From assembly GCA_022822245.1 (NCBI GenBank), contig JAJECB010000120.1:1-35780 (forward strand): a DNA stretch of 35,780 nt, written 5' to 3'. Made by a program: the position numbers and the translations under genes. Position 1 is the first letter of the stretch. Each line of letters starts with the position of its first letter. Under the pieces are notes generated by a model that saw nothing but the letters and a program-made list of their open reading frames with translations, was not told where the DNA came from and did no database searches. Source of the stretch: Gammaproteobacteria bacterium (GTDB taxonomy: Bacteria; Pseudomonadota; Gammaproteobacteria; HK1). This document shows, piece after piece, positions 21,885 to 30,548 of the stretch.

Positions 21885-22745
21885 ATGGAACAGGTCCTCG
21901 TCAACGGGGTCTACCTCGGGTGCCAGTACGCCCTCATCGCGCTCGGCCTCACCCTCATCTTCGGCCTGATGGGGGTCCTCAACTTCGCCCACGGGCAGAT
22001 GTACGTGCTCGGCGGGTTCGTGACCTACTACGTGTACGGGGTCCTCGGGCTGCCGTTTCCCCTCGCCCTCGTCGCGACCGCGGCGACCCTGTGCGTCACC
22101 GGCGCGCTCTTCGACAAGTTCTTCTTCCGGCGGGTGCTCCGCCACGGCGCGCGCGAGGAAGCCTCCATGCTGCTCGCGGCCGGCACCGCCCTGTTCCTCG
22201 AGAGCCTCATCCTCATCTTCTTCGGGGAGAAGCATCGCGGCGTGCCTTCGCTCGCGCCGGGGGTCGCCCGCATCGGCGACGCGTACCTTCCGTACAGCCG
22301 CATCCTGGTGATGGTCCTCGCGGCCGCCCTCATCGTCGGGTTCATCGTCTTCATGCGCCAGACGCGGATGGGGCGGGGGCTCAGGGCCATCGCCCAGGAC
22401 CGGGAGGCGGCCCTCCTCCAGGGGGTCAACGTCGAGCGTTACGGGATGATCGGGTTCGCGATCGGCGCCGCCCTCGCGGGCCTCGCGGGGTCGCTCCTCG
22501 TCGCGATCTCGGGGGTGAACAGCGGGCTCGGCACGTGGATCTCGATCAAGGCGTTCATCATGGTGATGATCGGGGGGGCCGGGGTGGTGTCGGGGGCGAT
22601 CCTCGGCGGCTTCATCCTCGGCATGGCGGAGTCGCTCGGGTACCGCTTCTTCCCCGGCGGCGAGACCTACCTCATCCTCTTCGTCGCGATCATCGCGTTC
22701 CTCGCCATCCGGCCCCAGGGCCTCATGGGCAAGCCCTGGGGTTAG
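21885..22745 (+). CDS. Branched-chain-type ABC permease, LivH family
   Basis: The product has 286 residues and about eight membrane segments. It starts MEQVLVNGVYLGCQYALIAL, with the LivH signature GLTLIFGLMGVLNFAHGQMY. The conserved cytoplasmic loop that contacts the ATPase is RQTRMGRGLRAIAQDREAAL. It ends with FLAIRPQGLMGKP, the normal LivH tail. It works in the inner membrane with the LivM-like partner encoded 10 bases downstream. A GGAAAGG site lies upstream. Substrate specificity comes from the binding protein. Confidence 0.92.
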   Translation: MEQVLVNGVYLGCQYALIALGLTLIFGLMGVLNFAHGQMYVLGGFVTYYVYGVLGLPFPLALVATAATLCVTGALFDKFFFRRVLRHGAREEASMLLAAGTALFLESLILIFFGEKHRGVPSLAPGVARIGDAYLPYSRILVMVLAAALIVGFIVFMRQTRMGRGLRAIAQDREAALLQGVNVERYGMIGFAIGAALAGLAGSLLVAISGVNSGLGTWISIKAFIMVMIGGAGVVSGAILGGFILGMAESLGYRFFPGGETYLILFVAIIAFLAIRPQGLMGKPWG

Positions 22746-22755
22746 GGCGGATCGC

Positions 22756-23802
22756 ATGTCCCGGAAAGCCGCCATCGCCGTCGCCGCCGCCGTCGTCGCC
22801 TGGCTCGTCGGGGTGCCCCTCGCGATAGGCGACTGGACGTACCAGCTCGGCGTGCTTACCCAGGCGTCGGCGTTGAGCGTCATCGCCGCCGGGGTCTGGC
22901 TCGTGTTCTACATCGGCCGGATCCACATCGGCCAGGGCGCGTTCGCCCTCCTCGGACAGTACGCGGCGGCCATCGCGATCACCAAGCTCGGGCTCTCGTT
23001 CTGGGTGGCGCTTCCCCTCGCGGGCCTGGCCTCCGCCCTGTTCGCGTGCGCGATCGGCCTTCCGATCCTCCGGCTCAAGGGCGTCTACTTCGCGATGGTG
23101 ACCCTGAGCCTGACGGAGGCGGCCCGCCTCACCGCCCAGTCGTTCGTCTCGGTCACCGGCGGCCCCAAGGGGATCCTGAACGTGCCGCTCCCGGGGGCGG
23201 TGGAGGTGTTCGGGCTCACCCTGGTCCCGGACTTCGCGGAAGTGAACCCCCACATCGCCCTCTTCGTGCTCGCGACCCTGCTCGCGGTCGGGACGTTCAT
23301 CGCGCTCTACCGCATCGTCAACAGCCGGCTCGGCTGGCTCTTCCGGTCGCTCCAGCAGAACGAGGACCTCGCCTCTTCCATCGGAGTCAACGTCGCGCGG
23401 CTTCGGGTGATCGCGTTCGCGATCGGCTCGTTCCTGGGGGGGATCGGCGGCGCGTTCTTCCTTGTCGTCCAGCAGAGCGTGTACCCGTCCTCGTTCCAGG
23501 TGCAGGACTCGATCTACCTCATGCTCTACTGTTTCCTCGGGGGCCTCGGCTACGTCTTCGGCCCCCTGGTGGGGACCTTCGTCCTCTTCATTGCGTTCGA
23601 GTTCCTGCACGGGCTCAACGAGTACCAGCCACTCATCTACGCCCTGCTCATGATCGGGCTCATGCTGTGGCTGCCGAACGGGCTGCTCAGCCTCGGGCGG
23701 CCGGGTGCGAGCGCGCCGGGTGGCGGCGCCGGGGGAGGTCCCGGCGCGGGTGCGGGTGGGGGCTGGCGGCGCTGGCTCCACCTTCCGGAGAACCGGCCGT
23801 GA
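22756..23802 (+). CDS. Branched-chain-type ABC permease, LivM family
   Basis: The product has 348 residues. Family marks include FYIGRIHIGQGAFALLGQYA, LRLKGVYFAMVTLSLTEAAR and ITGGPKG-like VTGGPKGILNVPLPG. The EAA-type loop is SLQQNEDLASSIGVNVARLR. The C-terminal tail is Gly/Pro-rich and disordered, longer than usual. Its stop overlaps the next gene's GTG by four bases (GTGA), giving tight translational coupling. It forms the permease pair with the LivH-like protein. Confidence 0.92.
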   Translation: MSRKAAIAVAAAVVAWLVGVPLAIGDWTYQLGVLTQASALSVIAAGVWLVFYIGRIHIGQGAFALLGQYAAAIAITKLGLSFWVALPLAGLASALFACAIGLPILRLKGVYFAMVTLSLTEAARLTAQSFVSVTGGPKGILNVPLPGAVEVFGLTLVPDFAEVNPHIALFVLATLLAVGTFIALYRIVNSRLGWLFRSLQQNEDLASSIGVNVARLRVIAFAIGSFLGGIGGAFFLVVQQSVYPSSFQVQDSIYLMLYCFLGGLGYVFGPLVGTFVLFIAFEFLHGLNEYQPLIYALLMIGLMLWLPNGLLSLGRPGASAPGGGAGGGPGAGAGGGWRRWLHLPENRP

Positions 23803-24641
23803 GCCTCCTCGAGGTCGAGGGTCTCACCAAGCGCTTCGGGGGCCTCACCGCCGTCGACGAGGTGACGTTCACGGTCGAGGAGCGGCGGATCTTCAGCATC
23901 ATCGGCCCGAACGGGGCCGGCAAGAGCACCCTGTTCAAGCTCGTCACCGCGTTCCTGCGGCCGACCGCGGGGCGGGTTCGGCTCGCCGGGGAAGACATCA
24001 CGGGGCGGTCGCCGCACGCGGTCGCCCGGCGCGGCGTGGTCCGGACCTTCCAGGAGACGACCATCTTCCGGGAGATGAGCGCGCTCGAGAACGTGGTCGT
24101 CGCCCACCACCTCCAGGGCGACGCGACCCTTGCCGGGTTCTTCTTCGGCAGCCGGCGGGCGCGCGCCTCCGAGGCCGCCTTCCGCGAGAGCGCCCGAGAT
24201 ATCGTCGACTACCTCGGCCTCGGGGAGGTCGCGGACGAGACCGCCCGCAACCTCCCCCACGGACACCTTCGCGCCCTCGGGATCGCGATCGCGATGGCCG
24301 CGAGCCCCCGCGTCCTGCTCCTCGACGAGCCCTTCGCGGGTATGAACCCCGAGGAGACCAACCGGGCGATGGACATGGTGCGCGGGATCCGCGACCGGGG
24401 GGTCACGGTGCTCCTCGTCGAGCACGACATGCGCGCGGTCATGCGGATCAGCGACCGGGTGCTGGTGCTCAACTTCGGACGCAAGATCGCGGAGGGGGCG
24501 CCGGCGGAGATCCAGCGCGACGAACGAGTGATCGAAGCCTACCTCGGGCGCCCCGAGGACGAAGTGGAAGTCGAGGAGGTGGGGGAAACGGCAGTCGGGA
24601 CGGGCGCGAGGGCGCAGGCGGACGCGGAGGGGCGGGTGTGA
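23799..24641 (+). CDS. ABC transporter ATPase, LivG family
   Basis: The product has 280 residues from GTG 23799. Walker A is IIGPNGAGKST, Walker B is RVLLLDEPFAGMNPEE, and the switch His is in LLVEHDM. The signature reads LPHGHLRALGIAIAMA in place of LSGGQ, which is the normal LivG variant. An acidic C-terminal tail (EDEVEVEEVGE) is longer than in typical LivG. It overlaps the LivM-like and LivF-like genes by four bases each. It energises the importer at the inner face of the membrane. Confidence 0.92.
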   Translation: MSLLEVEGLTKRFGGLTAVDEVTFTVEERRIFSIIGPNGAGKSTLFKLVTAFLRPTAGRVRLAGEDITGRSPHAVARRGVVRTFQETTIFREMSALENVVVAHHLQGDATLAGFFFGSRRARASEAAFRESARDIVDYLGLGEVADETARNLPHGHLRALGIAIAMAASPRVLLLDEPFAGMNPEETNRAMDMVRGIRDRGVTVLLVEHDMRAVMRISDRVLVLNFGRKIAEGAPAEIQRDERVIEAYLGRPEDEVEVEEVGETAVGTGARAQADAEGRV

Positions 24642-25351
24642 GCTACTTCCGGGCCGCCGATCTCTCGGTGCGGTACGACCAGGTGCGGGCCATCACGGAC
24701 GTGTCGGTCGATCTCGACGAGGGCGACATCGTGGCCCTCATCGGGGCGAACGGGGCGGGCAAGACGACGACGTTGCGCGCGATCACCGGGCTCGCCCGGC
24801 TCGCGGCGGGGGAGATCGTCCTCGACGGGCGGCGGATCGACGGGCTCCGGCCGGACGAAATCGTGGCCCTCGGGGTCGCCATGGTGCCGGAGGGGCGGCG
24901 CGTCTTCCCGTACCTCTCGGTCATGGACAACCTCCTCATGGGGGCGTTCCTGCGGCGGGGGCGGCGGGAGATCGCGGCGGACGTCGAGCGGGTGTTCGAG
25001 CGCTTTCCGCGGCTTCGCGAGCGCCGGGGCCAGGCGGCCGGCACCATGAGCGGGGGCGAGCAGCAGATGCTCGCCATCGGGCGGGCGCTGATGGCTCGCC
25101 CGCGCCTGCTCCTCCTCGACGAGCCGTCGCTCGGGCTCGCCCCGATGCTCGTGCAGGAGATCGCGCGCTCCATCCTCGCCATCAACCGCGAGGACCGGGT
25201 GAGCCTCATCCTCGTGGAGCAGAACTCGCGGATGGCGCTTCGGGTATCGAGCCGCGCCTACGCGCTCGAGACCGGAAGGGTCGCGCTCGAGGGCCGGTCG
25301 CGCGACCTCGCGAACGACGACCGCATCCGCGAGCTCTATCTCGGGGGCTGA
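24638..25351 (+). CDS. ABC transporter ATPase, LivF family
   Basis: The product has 237 residues from GTG 24638, which overlaps the LivG-like stop (GTGA). Walker A is LIGANGAGKTTTLRAI, the signature is MSGGEQQMLAIGRALM, Walker B is RLLLLDEPSLGLAPM, and VPEGRRVFPYLSVMDNL is the LivF hallmark. It completes the five-gene importer. A hairpin follows at 25359-25376. Confidence 0.93.
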   Translation: MSYFRAADLSVRYDQVRAITDVSVDLDEGDIVALIGANGAGKTTTLRAITGLARLAAGEIVLDGRRIDGLRPDEIVALGVAMVPEGRRVFPYLSVMDNLLMGAFLRRGRREIAADVERVFERFPRLRERRGQAAGTMSGGEQQMLAIGRALMARPRLLLLDEPSLGLAPMLVQEIARSILAINREDRVSLILVEQNSRMALRVSSRAYALETGRVALEGRSRDLANDDRIRELYLGG

Positions 25352-25358
25352 TCCGCGG

Positions 25359-25376
25359 GGCCGGGTCGTCCCGGCC
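25359..25376 (+). terminator. Hairpin after the importer operon
   Basis: GGCCGGG (25359-25365) pairs with CCCGGCC (25370-25376) around TCGT, eight bases after the LivF stop. It has no U-tract, so its strength is uncertain. Confidence 0.45.
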
Positions 25377-25459
25377 GTCGGCCGAGCCCCAATTCCAGGC
25401 TGATTACGCCCAAGGCTCGGGTTTCCCCGAGCGCACGGATGGCCCCTTCCCGGGGGCGT

Positions 25460-25524
25460 GGGCATCCTGCCCGTGCAGGCGATGGGAGGGCCTTCGTACT
25501 CGCGGGCTGGAAGCCCGCGCTCCC
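25460..25524. repeat. REP-like paired hairpins
   Basis: GGGCATCCTGCCC (25460-25472) and CGCGGGCTGGAAGCCCGCG (25501-25519, 8-bp stem, GGA loop) followed by CTCCC form two adjacent hairpins between the convergent importer and amidohydrolase genes. The second has a degenerate relative at 7753-7775, and the first resembles 8107-8140. This looks like a short extragenic palindromic repeat family separate from the 190-bp element. Confidence 0.55.
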
Positions 25525-25558
25525 GGTAGGGGGCCTTCCCGGACCGCGCGGATGGCGG

Positions 25559-26842
25559 TCAGGGGACCGCCATCAGGTCGTCGAGCTCGGCGTAGTCGGG
25601 GAGGGTCCGGTCGATGGGGCGGCCGTCCCTCAGCACGATCCGGTCCGACTGCGGGCGGGCGAAGAGCTCCGTCCAGCTCCGCGCCCGGCAGACCACGAGG
25701 TCGGCGGGAGCGCCGATCCCGAGGGTGGGGGCCGCGAACCCCGCCGCCCGCGCGGGGTTGGTGGTGAAGGCGTGGGTCCAGTCGGAGTCGGAGTGGTCCA
25801 GGTGGGCGATCCGGGTCGCCTCCCGCATCACCTCCAGCATGTCGAGATCGCCGTAGGCGTAGAACGGGTCGCGGGTGTTGTCGGAGGCGAAGGAGACGCT
25901 GATCCCGCGTTCCTTCATTTCGTGCACGAGGGTGACGCCGCGCCAGCGCGGCGTCCTCGCTGTTCCCCGGCCCTGGAGGTACAGGTTGCACATCGGGAGG
26001 CTCACCACGCTCAAACCGGCCCGCGCGACGACGTCCAGGGTGGCGAGCGCCTCGGCCTCGTCCTGCACCGCGAGCGAGCAGCAGTGCCCGGCGGTGACCG
26101 GGCCGTCGAACCCGGTCTCGAGCACGCACTCGGCGACGTCGCGGAGGTTGGCGGAGGCGGGGTCGCCGGTCTCGTCCACGTGCAGGTCCACCGCCATCCC
26201 GCGCTTGGCGGCCGTCTCGAGGAGGCCCAAGAGCCGCGGTCGAAGCTCCGGATGCGGCATGACGATGCAGCCGAGCGCGCCGTCCGAGGCGGCGACCTCG
26301 TCCGCGATCGCTCCGAAGGCCGCCCCGTCCCCGAGCACGTCGACGCTGCATAGGTTCACCGCTTGGAGCTCGATCCGCCCCGCCCAGGCGGCCCGCAGCT
26401 CCCGGAACACGCCGAAGGAGATCGCGTGCTGGGGCGGAAAGGAGTCGAGGTGGGTGCGGATCGCCCGCGTTCCGTGCGCGAAGGCGGAGCGAAGCGCGAA
26501 CTCCATCCGGCGGCGAACGTCCGCCGCGGACCAGCGGGCGGTGCGGTCGGCGGCGACGGCGAGGCGGGCGGAGTCGGAGGTGCCGTCCGGGTTGGGGGCG
26601 CGGGACCAGATCTGGCTCTTGTCGAGGTGGGTGTGCAGGTCGACGAAGGCGGGAAACACCATCGCGCCCCGCATGTCCACCCGCTCGTCCGCCGTTCCGG
26701 CGGCGATCCGTCCTCCCTCGATGGTGAGTTCGAGGGGAGCGAGACTCCCCGAAGCGCCGACGAGGCACGACGGCGCAGTCAGGTTCGCAAGCGTGAGACG
26801 CGGAACGTCGGGGAGGGTCATGAAGTCCAGACTGTGGCTCAT
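25559..26842 (-). CDS. Cytosine deaminase-type (CodA-like) amidohydrolase
   Basis: The product has 427 residues. The first metal pair is His70 and His72 in VDLHTHLDKSQIW, the CodA signature. Other ligands are in MAVDLHVDETGDP, VTAGHCC and SFASDNTRDPFYAYGDLDM, the last bearing the catalytic Asp. The C-terminus LGIGAPADLVVCRARSWTELFARPQ is typical of this subfamily. These enzymes deaminate cytosine or hydrolyse related ring amides in the cytoplasm. In this context hydrolysis of a pyrimidine, creatinine-like or hydantoin-like ring is possible. The start ATG 26842 has GGGGAG rather far upstream; ATG 26821 is an alternative. It converges on the importer operon. Confidence 0.85.
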   Translation of the reverse strand: MSHSLDFMTLPDVPRLTLANLTAPSCLVGASGSLAPLELTIEGGRIAAGTADERVDMRGAMVFPAFVDLHTHLDKSQIWSRAPNPDGTSDSARLAVAADRTARWSAADVRRRMEFALRSAFAHGTRAIRTHLDSFPPQHAISFGVFRELRAAWAGRIELQAVNLCSVDVLGDGAAFGAIADEVAASDGALGCIVMPHPELRPRLLGLLETAAKRGMAVDLHVDETGDPASANLRDVAECVLETGFDGPVTAGHCCSLAVQDEAEALATLDVVARAGLSVVSLPMCNLYLQGRGTARTPRWRGVTLVHEMKERGISVSFASDNTRDPFYAYGDLDMLEVMREATRIAHLDHSDSDWTHAFTTNPARAAGFAAPTLGIGAPADLVVCRARSWTELFARPQSDRIVLRDGRPIDRTLPDYAELDDLMAVP

Positions 26843-27227
26843 CTCGTCGCGCTCTCCCCTCCGGGCCCCGGCCGAACGCCAAGTCTATGCACCGGGCTCC
26901 GCGCTCGCCAACAACGGTCTCTCCACCTCCACCCACGTCCATGATCGAACGCTCCCGAGGAATCGGACGGTAACCGGCGGGCGAGCCCCCTTACCCTTCA
27001 CGCAACGGGCGACCGGGTGCGAAAGCCGCTGCACTCTCCGGCGATTGAGCGAGGCGGCGTACGGTCCGCGGGACTCGCCCCTTCGTGGCTGGTGCATTCG
27101 CCAAGCGTGGGGACACTTCGTAGGATATGAGTGGAGCGCGGTGCGTGGACGCACGGCCGAGGGAAGCATCCGCGAGGTGTCGCTTCATGAATCCAGGACG
27201 ACCCCCACCGCGTAGGGACGCTCGTAC
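26843..27227. other. Gene-free boundary of the accessory island
   Basis: About 385 bases between divergent genes. No convincing gene, repeat or RNA was seen. The region marks the change from the metabolic cluster to the defence-like remnants and might hold promoters for both sides. Confidence 0.3.
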
Positions 27228-27560
27228 GTGAGCACGATCGCGTCCGCGCCGGAGACCATCACCGTCCCTCGCCCGGGCATGCTCGCTACCGTGCGCAACC
27301 GGCGCGGGCTGGTTGCGGCCGTCGAGCCCTTCGACGGTGAGTCGGGGCGGCTTCACCTCGTCCACCTCGAGTACAACGACGACCGCACCCCCTCCGAGGA
27401 ACGCATCCTCTGGGAGGTCGAGCCGGACCGCCATCTCCTGGAGCCGAATGCGCTGCCGGACCCCGCTCGCGGTAGCGGTGCCATGCCCCCTGAGGACTTC
27501 GATGCGCTTGTCCGTGCCGCGCGCTGGACCGCCCTCACGCCCTACCTCGACCCGGACGGT
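27228..27560 (+). pseudogene. N-terminal remnant of a helicase-like (SNF2-type) gene
   Basis: The GTG frame reads MLATVRNRRGLVAAVEPFDG at residues 18-37, then HLVHLEYNDDRTPSEERILW and FDALVRAARWTALTPYLDPDG. From memory of protein sequences this resembles the N-terminal domain of large SNF2-like helicases found in defence loci; I cannot verify that here. After about residue 111 the reading loses protein character and ends in a stop at 27695, and no helicase motif follows. Base composition also falls sharply at about 27560. The gene therefore seems truncated by a deletion or recombination that joined it to the next fragment. Confidence 0.5.
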
Positions 27561-27562
27561 GA

Positions 27563-28029
27563 GTGTAACTCGAAACGACGACTACGCGGGTTTTTGTCAA
27601 CAGGATCCGCCGGCGCATGCCCAGCCGGTAAGCAGCGTTATCGAAAGCATGCAGAAGCGGCTCGACAACGAGAGAATCCGATTCGAGACTGGTGATCGAG
27701 TCGGTTGGGAAGCAACAGTGGATGGATTGCAAAACCGCCTTCGGTTGACATGGGAACGTGCTGTCGAGGATGCCGTTGGTTCGGTAGTCAAGCGTTTGTC
27801 GAACAAGGTGGAGACGAAAGGGCTGGCTAAGGTCACTGCAGTGACACTCGATGACTGTGTGGAAATGCGTAGAGCTTATGGTCGATGCTCGACTCTACTG
27901 CACAGTTCTGCGGATGAATTGAATCGGCCACTTCCGAAACCTGACGCAGTTCAGGACGAGATCAAGGCGCTACGGAAATGGGTGGAGGAAATCAAGCAAC
28001 GTCAGGACAAGATTGACTGGCTGCAGTGA
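27563..28029 (+). pseudogene. C-terminal remnant of an AAA-type ATPase
   Basis: In the neighbouring frame the sequence reads MQKRLDNERIRFETGDRVGW (ATG 27649), LRLTWERAVEDAVGSVVKRL, VETKGLAKVTAVTLDDCVEM and a helical end DEIKALRKWVEEIKQRQDKI. This LRxTWERAVE...RFxxxVETxxLxKV pattern resembles the C-terminal end of AAA-family ATPases seen beside restriction or abortive systems. No Walker motifs remain. G+C is about 50%, far below the rest of the window, which points to foreign origin. A short independent protein from ATG 27649 (126 residues) cannot be excluded. Confidence 0.5.
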
Positions 28030-28368
28030 ATGAGTATCCGGCACAACGCCGTCCTGCTGCTGCGCTCTGAGTTGAGACTGGCGTCGCAACGTTGAGAGGT
28101 CCAGGGACAGTTGTCGTTGAGTCGCCCGGTCGGCGACCCATGTTCGCATTGGGAGTAGTACGCTGCTTCGGCGTTGGCCGGAACCGGCTGGCAGGGGTTC
28201 GGTGCCGGCGGTTCGTACAGTGAGCTTTCGTATCGGTAGGGCCATAGTCGCTGAGGTGCGCCCGTACGGGGTCCGCCCGTCCGTCGTGCGCACTGCTCGT
28301 AGCGGTCTTGCGCACGGCGAATACGACAGTTGTGTGCGAGTGAGAAACCCCCAGTTGTGCCGACAACG
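28030..28368. other. Intergenic region, no gene seen
   Basis: About 340 bases between the ATPase fragment and the phosphoesterase gene, with moderate GC. Frames on both strands are short or not protein-like. No hairpin of note was seen apart from weak ones. A promoter for the phosphoesterase gene should lie here, but I cannot point to it. Confidence 0.3.
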
Positions 28369-29148
28369 ATGAAGATTCAGGTTCTTTCCGATCTCCACCT
28401 CGAGCATGGTGGACCGGTGCCCGCGCACCACCCCGAGGCCGACGTCATCGTCCTCGCCGGCGACCTTGCGCCCTACACGAAGGGACTTGTGGCGAAGCTC
28501 TCGGAGTTCTGGGCGTCCGCCCCGCACATCGTCTACGTCCTCGGGAACCACGAGTTCTACGGCACGGAGATCGACGACGCGAGGGCGGGACTCGCCGACG
28601 AGTGCGCGGAAGTCGGGATCCACCTCCTCGACCCCGGCACGATCCGGATCGAGGGCACCCGTTTCATTGGGGCGACCCTGTGGACGGATCTGGAACTCTA
28701 CGGCAAGGCCGACGAGATTGGGGTGCACCATCGGCTGCGCCGGGGCATATCGGACTTCGCGGGCGCGATTCGACACCGGGGGCGGCACTTCGGCACGCGG
28801 GAGTCCGTCCGACGGCATCGGAGCGCCCGGCACTTCATCGAGGAACAGCTCGCACGGGCGGAGCTTGCCGGTGAACGAGTGGTGGTGATAACCCACCACG
28901 CGCCGAGCCCGCGCTCGATCCGCCAGTGGTTCCGGGACGATCCGTTGAACCCGGCGTTCGCCTCCGACCTGGACCGGCTGATCGAACGGTACCAGCCCGC
29001 GCTCTGGATCCACGGCCACATGCACGATCCGGTGGACGAGCGGCTCGGGAAAACGAAACTCGTCGCCAACCCCGCCGGCTACGCGCACGAGCGGAAGCGG
29101 GGGTTCAACCCGGCGCTCTGCATCGATCTCGACGCGCCGGAGACATGA
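28369..29148 (+). CDS. Calcineurin-like metallophosphoesterase
   Basis: The product has 259 residues. The five metal-site blocks are all present: SDLHLE (Asp8, His10), LAGDLAP, LGNHEFYG, VITHHAPSP and IHGHMHDP. The fold is that of single-domain calcineurin-like phosphatases, which hydrolyse phosphodiesters or phosphomonoesters with two metals. The substrate is unknown. The start ATG 28369 opens the conserved MKIQVLSDLH; no good ribosome site precedes it. The gene is convergent with the AAA/DUF4143 ATPase and lies inside the accessory island, so a defence or nucleic-acid role is possible. Confidence 0.85.
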   Translation: MKIQVLSDLHLEHGGPVPAHHPEADVIVLAGDLAPYTKGLVAKLSEFWASAPHIVYVLGNHEFYGTEIDDARAGLADECAEVGIHLLDPGTIRIEGTRFIGATLWTDLELYGKADEIGVHHRLRRGISDFAGAIRHRGRHFGTRESVRRHRSARHFIEEQLARAELAGERVVVITHHAPSPRSIRQWFRDDPLNPAFASDLDRLIERYQPALWIHGHMHDPVDERLGKTKLVANPAGYAHERKRGFNPALCIDLDAPET

Positions 29149-29230
29149 GCGCGGTCGCTCGTGGCTCTGCCACTCTGCGTCTCCGAAACGACACTCCCGT
29201 TTCCCGGAGACTCGGGCAGGTATGTCTGAC

Positions 29231-30388
29231 CTACAGCCAGGTCAGCAGACCTCGATCGGGGATCGTCCGGCGGAGGAAGTCCGCGACCGGAAGGCACCAG
29301 ATGTCGTTGATCCGCAGACGTTCGGAGCCGCGATAGAGCACGGCCGTCTGCGCCTCGGGGTAGTCCGCCCGAAACGATCGCAGCGCCCGAAGGTCAGCGG
29401 AATGCACCCGGCGGGCATTCTTGACCTCGAACGCTTGAAGCCCCGACTCGCCGTAGACGACGAAGTCGACTTCGGCCCCCGCGCGTGTCCGCCAGAAGAA
29501 GAGCTCCGCGTCGTTCCGGGAATATGCGGCCCAGGCGCGGAGATGCTGGGCCACGAGCCCTTCGAGCGCCTGACCGTCCATCTCCTCGGGGCGGTCGAGT
29601 GGCCCCTTGGGGCGGAGCGAACGGAACACGCCGGCATCGAACAGGTAGATCTTCTCGTGCGCCACGGTCGCGCGCTTGGCGCGTTTGCGGAAGACCGGCA
29701 GCCGGAAGGCGAGCAACAGATCCTCGAGGATCCCGACGTACCCCGCGACGACCTTGCGCTCGACCTCGCATTCCCTCGCGACCGCGGCGACGTTGAGCTG
29801 CGCACCGTGGGAAAAGCTGAGCGACTCCAGGAACCGCGTAAACCCGCTGACGTTGCGGGTGAGACCTTCCCCCCGTACCTCCTGGTCCAGATACAGGCTC
29901 GCATAGGCGTCGAGGACATCCGCCGGATCGGGCGCACCCGTCACGAGGGGCAGCATTCCGATTCGGAGCGACCGATCGAGGTTGAACTCGGGCAGCTCCG
30001 CGGCCATGAAGGCATGCATGGTGCGGTGGACGGCCCGGCCTCCCAGCAGATCCACCCCGCCCCGCCGGAGCTTTCGGGTGCTCGAACCCGTGAGCACGAA
30101 GCGTGGCGGCGACGGCTCCTCCAGGACGGCGTGGATGACCGTGAGCAGTTCCGGGACCCGCTGGATCTCGTCGATCACCACCGTCTCCCTGTCGGGCGAG
30201 CCCGCGAGCAGCTCCCGGAGGCGCTCGGGACGCGCGCCGAGGCTGCGGTGCAGTGCGGGATCGAGCAGGTCCAGGTACAGCGCGTCGGGGAGCTGCTCCC
30301 GCAACCACGTGGACTTGCCGGTTCCGCGGGGACCGAGCAGGAAGCAGCTCTGGTCCGGGATCTTGAAAAATCGACTTACAAGTTCCAT
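29231..30388 (-). CDS. AAA ATPase with DUF4143 domain
   Basis: The product has 385 residues. Walker A is LLGPRGTGKSTWLRE (residues 17-31), Walker B is TVVIDEIQRVPEL (residues 69-81), and sensor 1 is VLTGSSTRKLRR. The C-terminal DUF4143 domain has KIYLFDAGVFRSL and a PD-(D/E)xK-like strand set: AEVDFVV and LQAFEVKNARR. This family is common, often horizontally transferred and poorly understood. The start codon lies inside a perfect inverted repeat (30383-30407), and no ribosome site is visible, so expression may be repressed or leaderless. Confidence 0.87.
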   Translation of the reverse strand: MELVSRFFKIPDQSCFLLGPRGTGKSTWLREQLPDALYLDLLDPALHRSLGARPERLRELLAGSPDRETVVIDEIQRVPELLTVIHAVLEEPSPPRFVLTGSSTRKLRRGGVDLLGGRAVHRTMHAFMAAELPEFNLDRSLRIGMLPLVTGAPDPADVLDAYASLYLDQEVRGEGLTRNVSGFTRFLESLSFSHGAQLNVAAVARECEVERKVVAGYVGILEDLLLAFRLPVFRKRAKRATVAHEKIYLFDAGVFRSLRPKGPLDRPEEMDGQALEGLVAQHLRAWAAYSRNDAELFFWRTRAGAEVDFVVYGESGLQAFEVKNARRVHSADLRALRSFRADYPEAQTAVLYRGSERLRINDIWCLPVADFLRRTIPDRGLLTWL

Positions 30389-30407
30389 TTTGAGTCGAAA
30401 AATGGAA
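30383..30407. promoter_or_regulatory. Operator-like inverted repeat over the AAA/DUF4143 start codon
   Basis: TTCCATTTT (30383-30391) and AAAATGGAA (30399-30407) are perfect inverted repeats with a seven-base spacer; the next three bases extend the match to 11 of 12. The start codon's complement CAT is within the left half. A second pair, TCGACT and AGTCGA (30371-30398), overlaps it. Either a repressor site or an RNA hairpin that hides the start is possible. Confidence 0.5.
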
Positions 30408-30510
30408 ATTCAGGTTCCGACCTTCGCTCCATCTGGGGCAAAATTCAATCGGTTCCGTGGTGCCGCAATGTCCGGAGGAATCGACGTCGAGGCGCGGTTT
30501 CCAATCCTTC

Positions 30511-30540
30511 GGTACCAAAATAGTATCATTTTGCGGTACC
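30511..30540 (+). promoter_or_regulatory. hicAB operator/promoter candidate
   Basis: GGTACCAAAAT (30511-30521) and ATTTTGCGGTACC (30528-30540) are inverted repeats with a two-base bulge. TATCAT (30524-30529) inside resembles a -10 box; no good -35 is seen. The hicA GTG lies eight bases beyond, without a ribosome site, so the transcript may be nearly leaderless. HicB-type antitoxins normally repress their own promoter through such palindromes. Confidence 0.5.
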
Positions 30541-30548
30541 ATCCGGCC

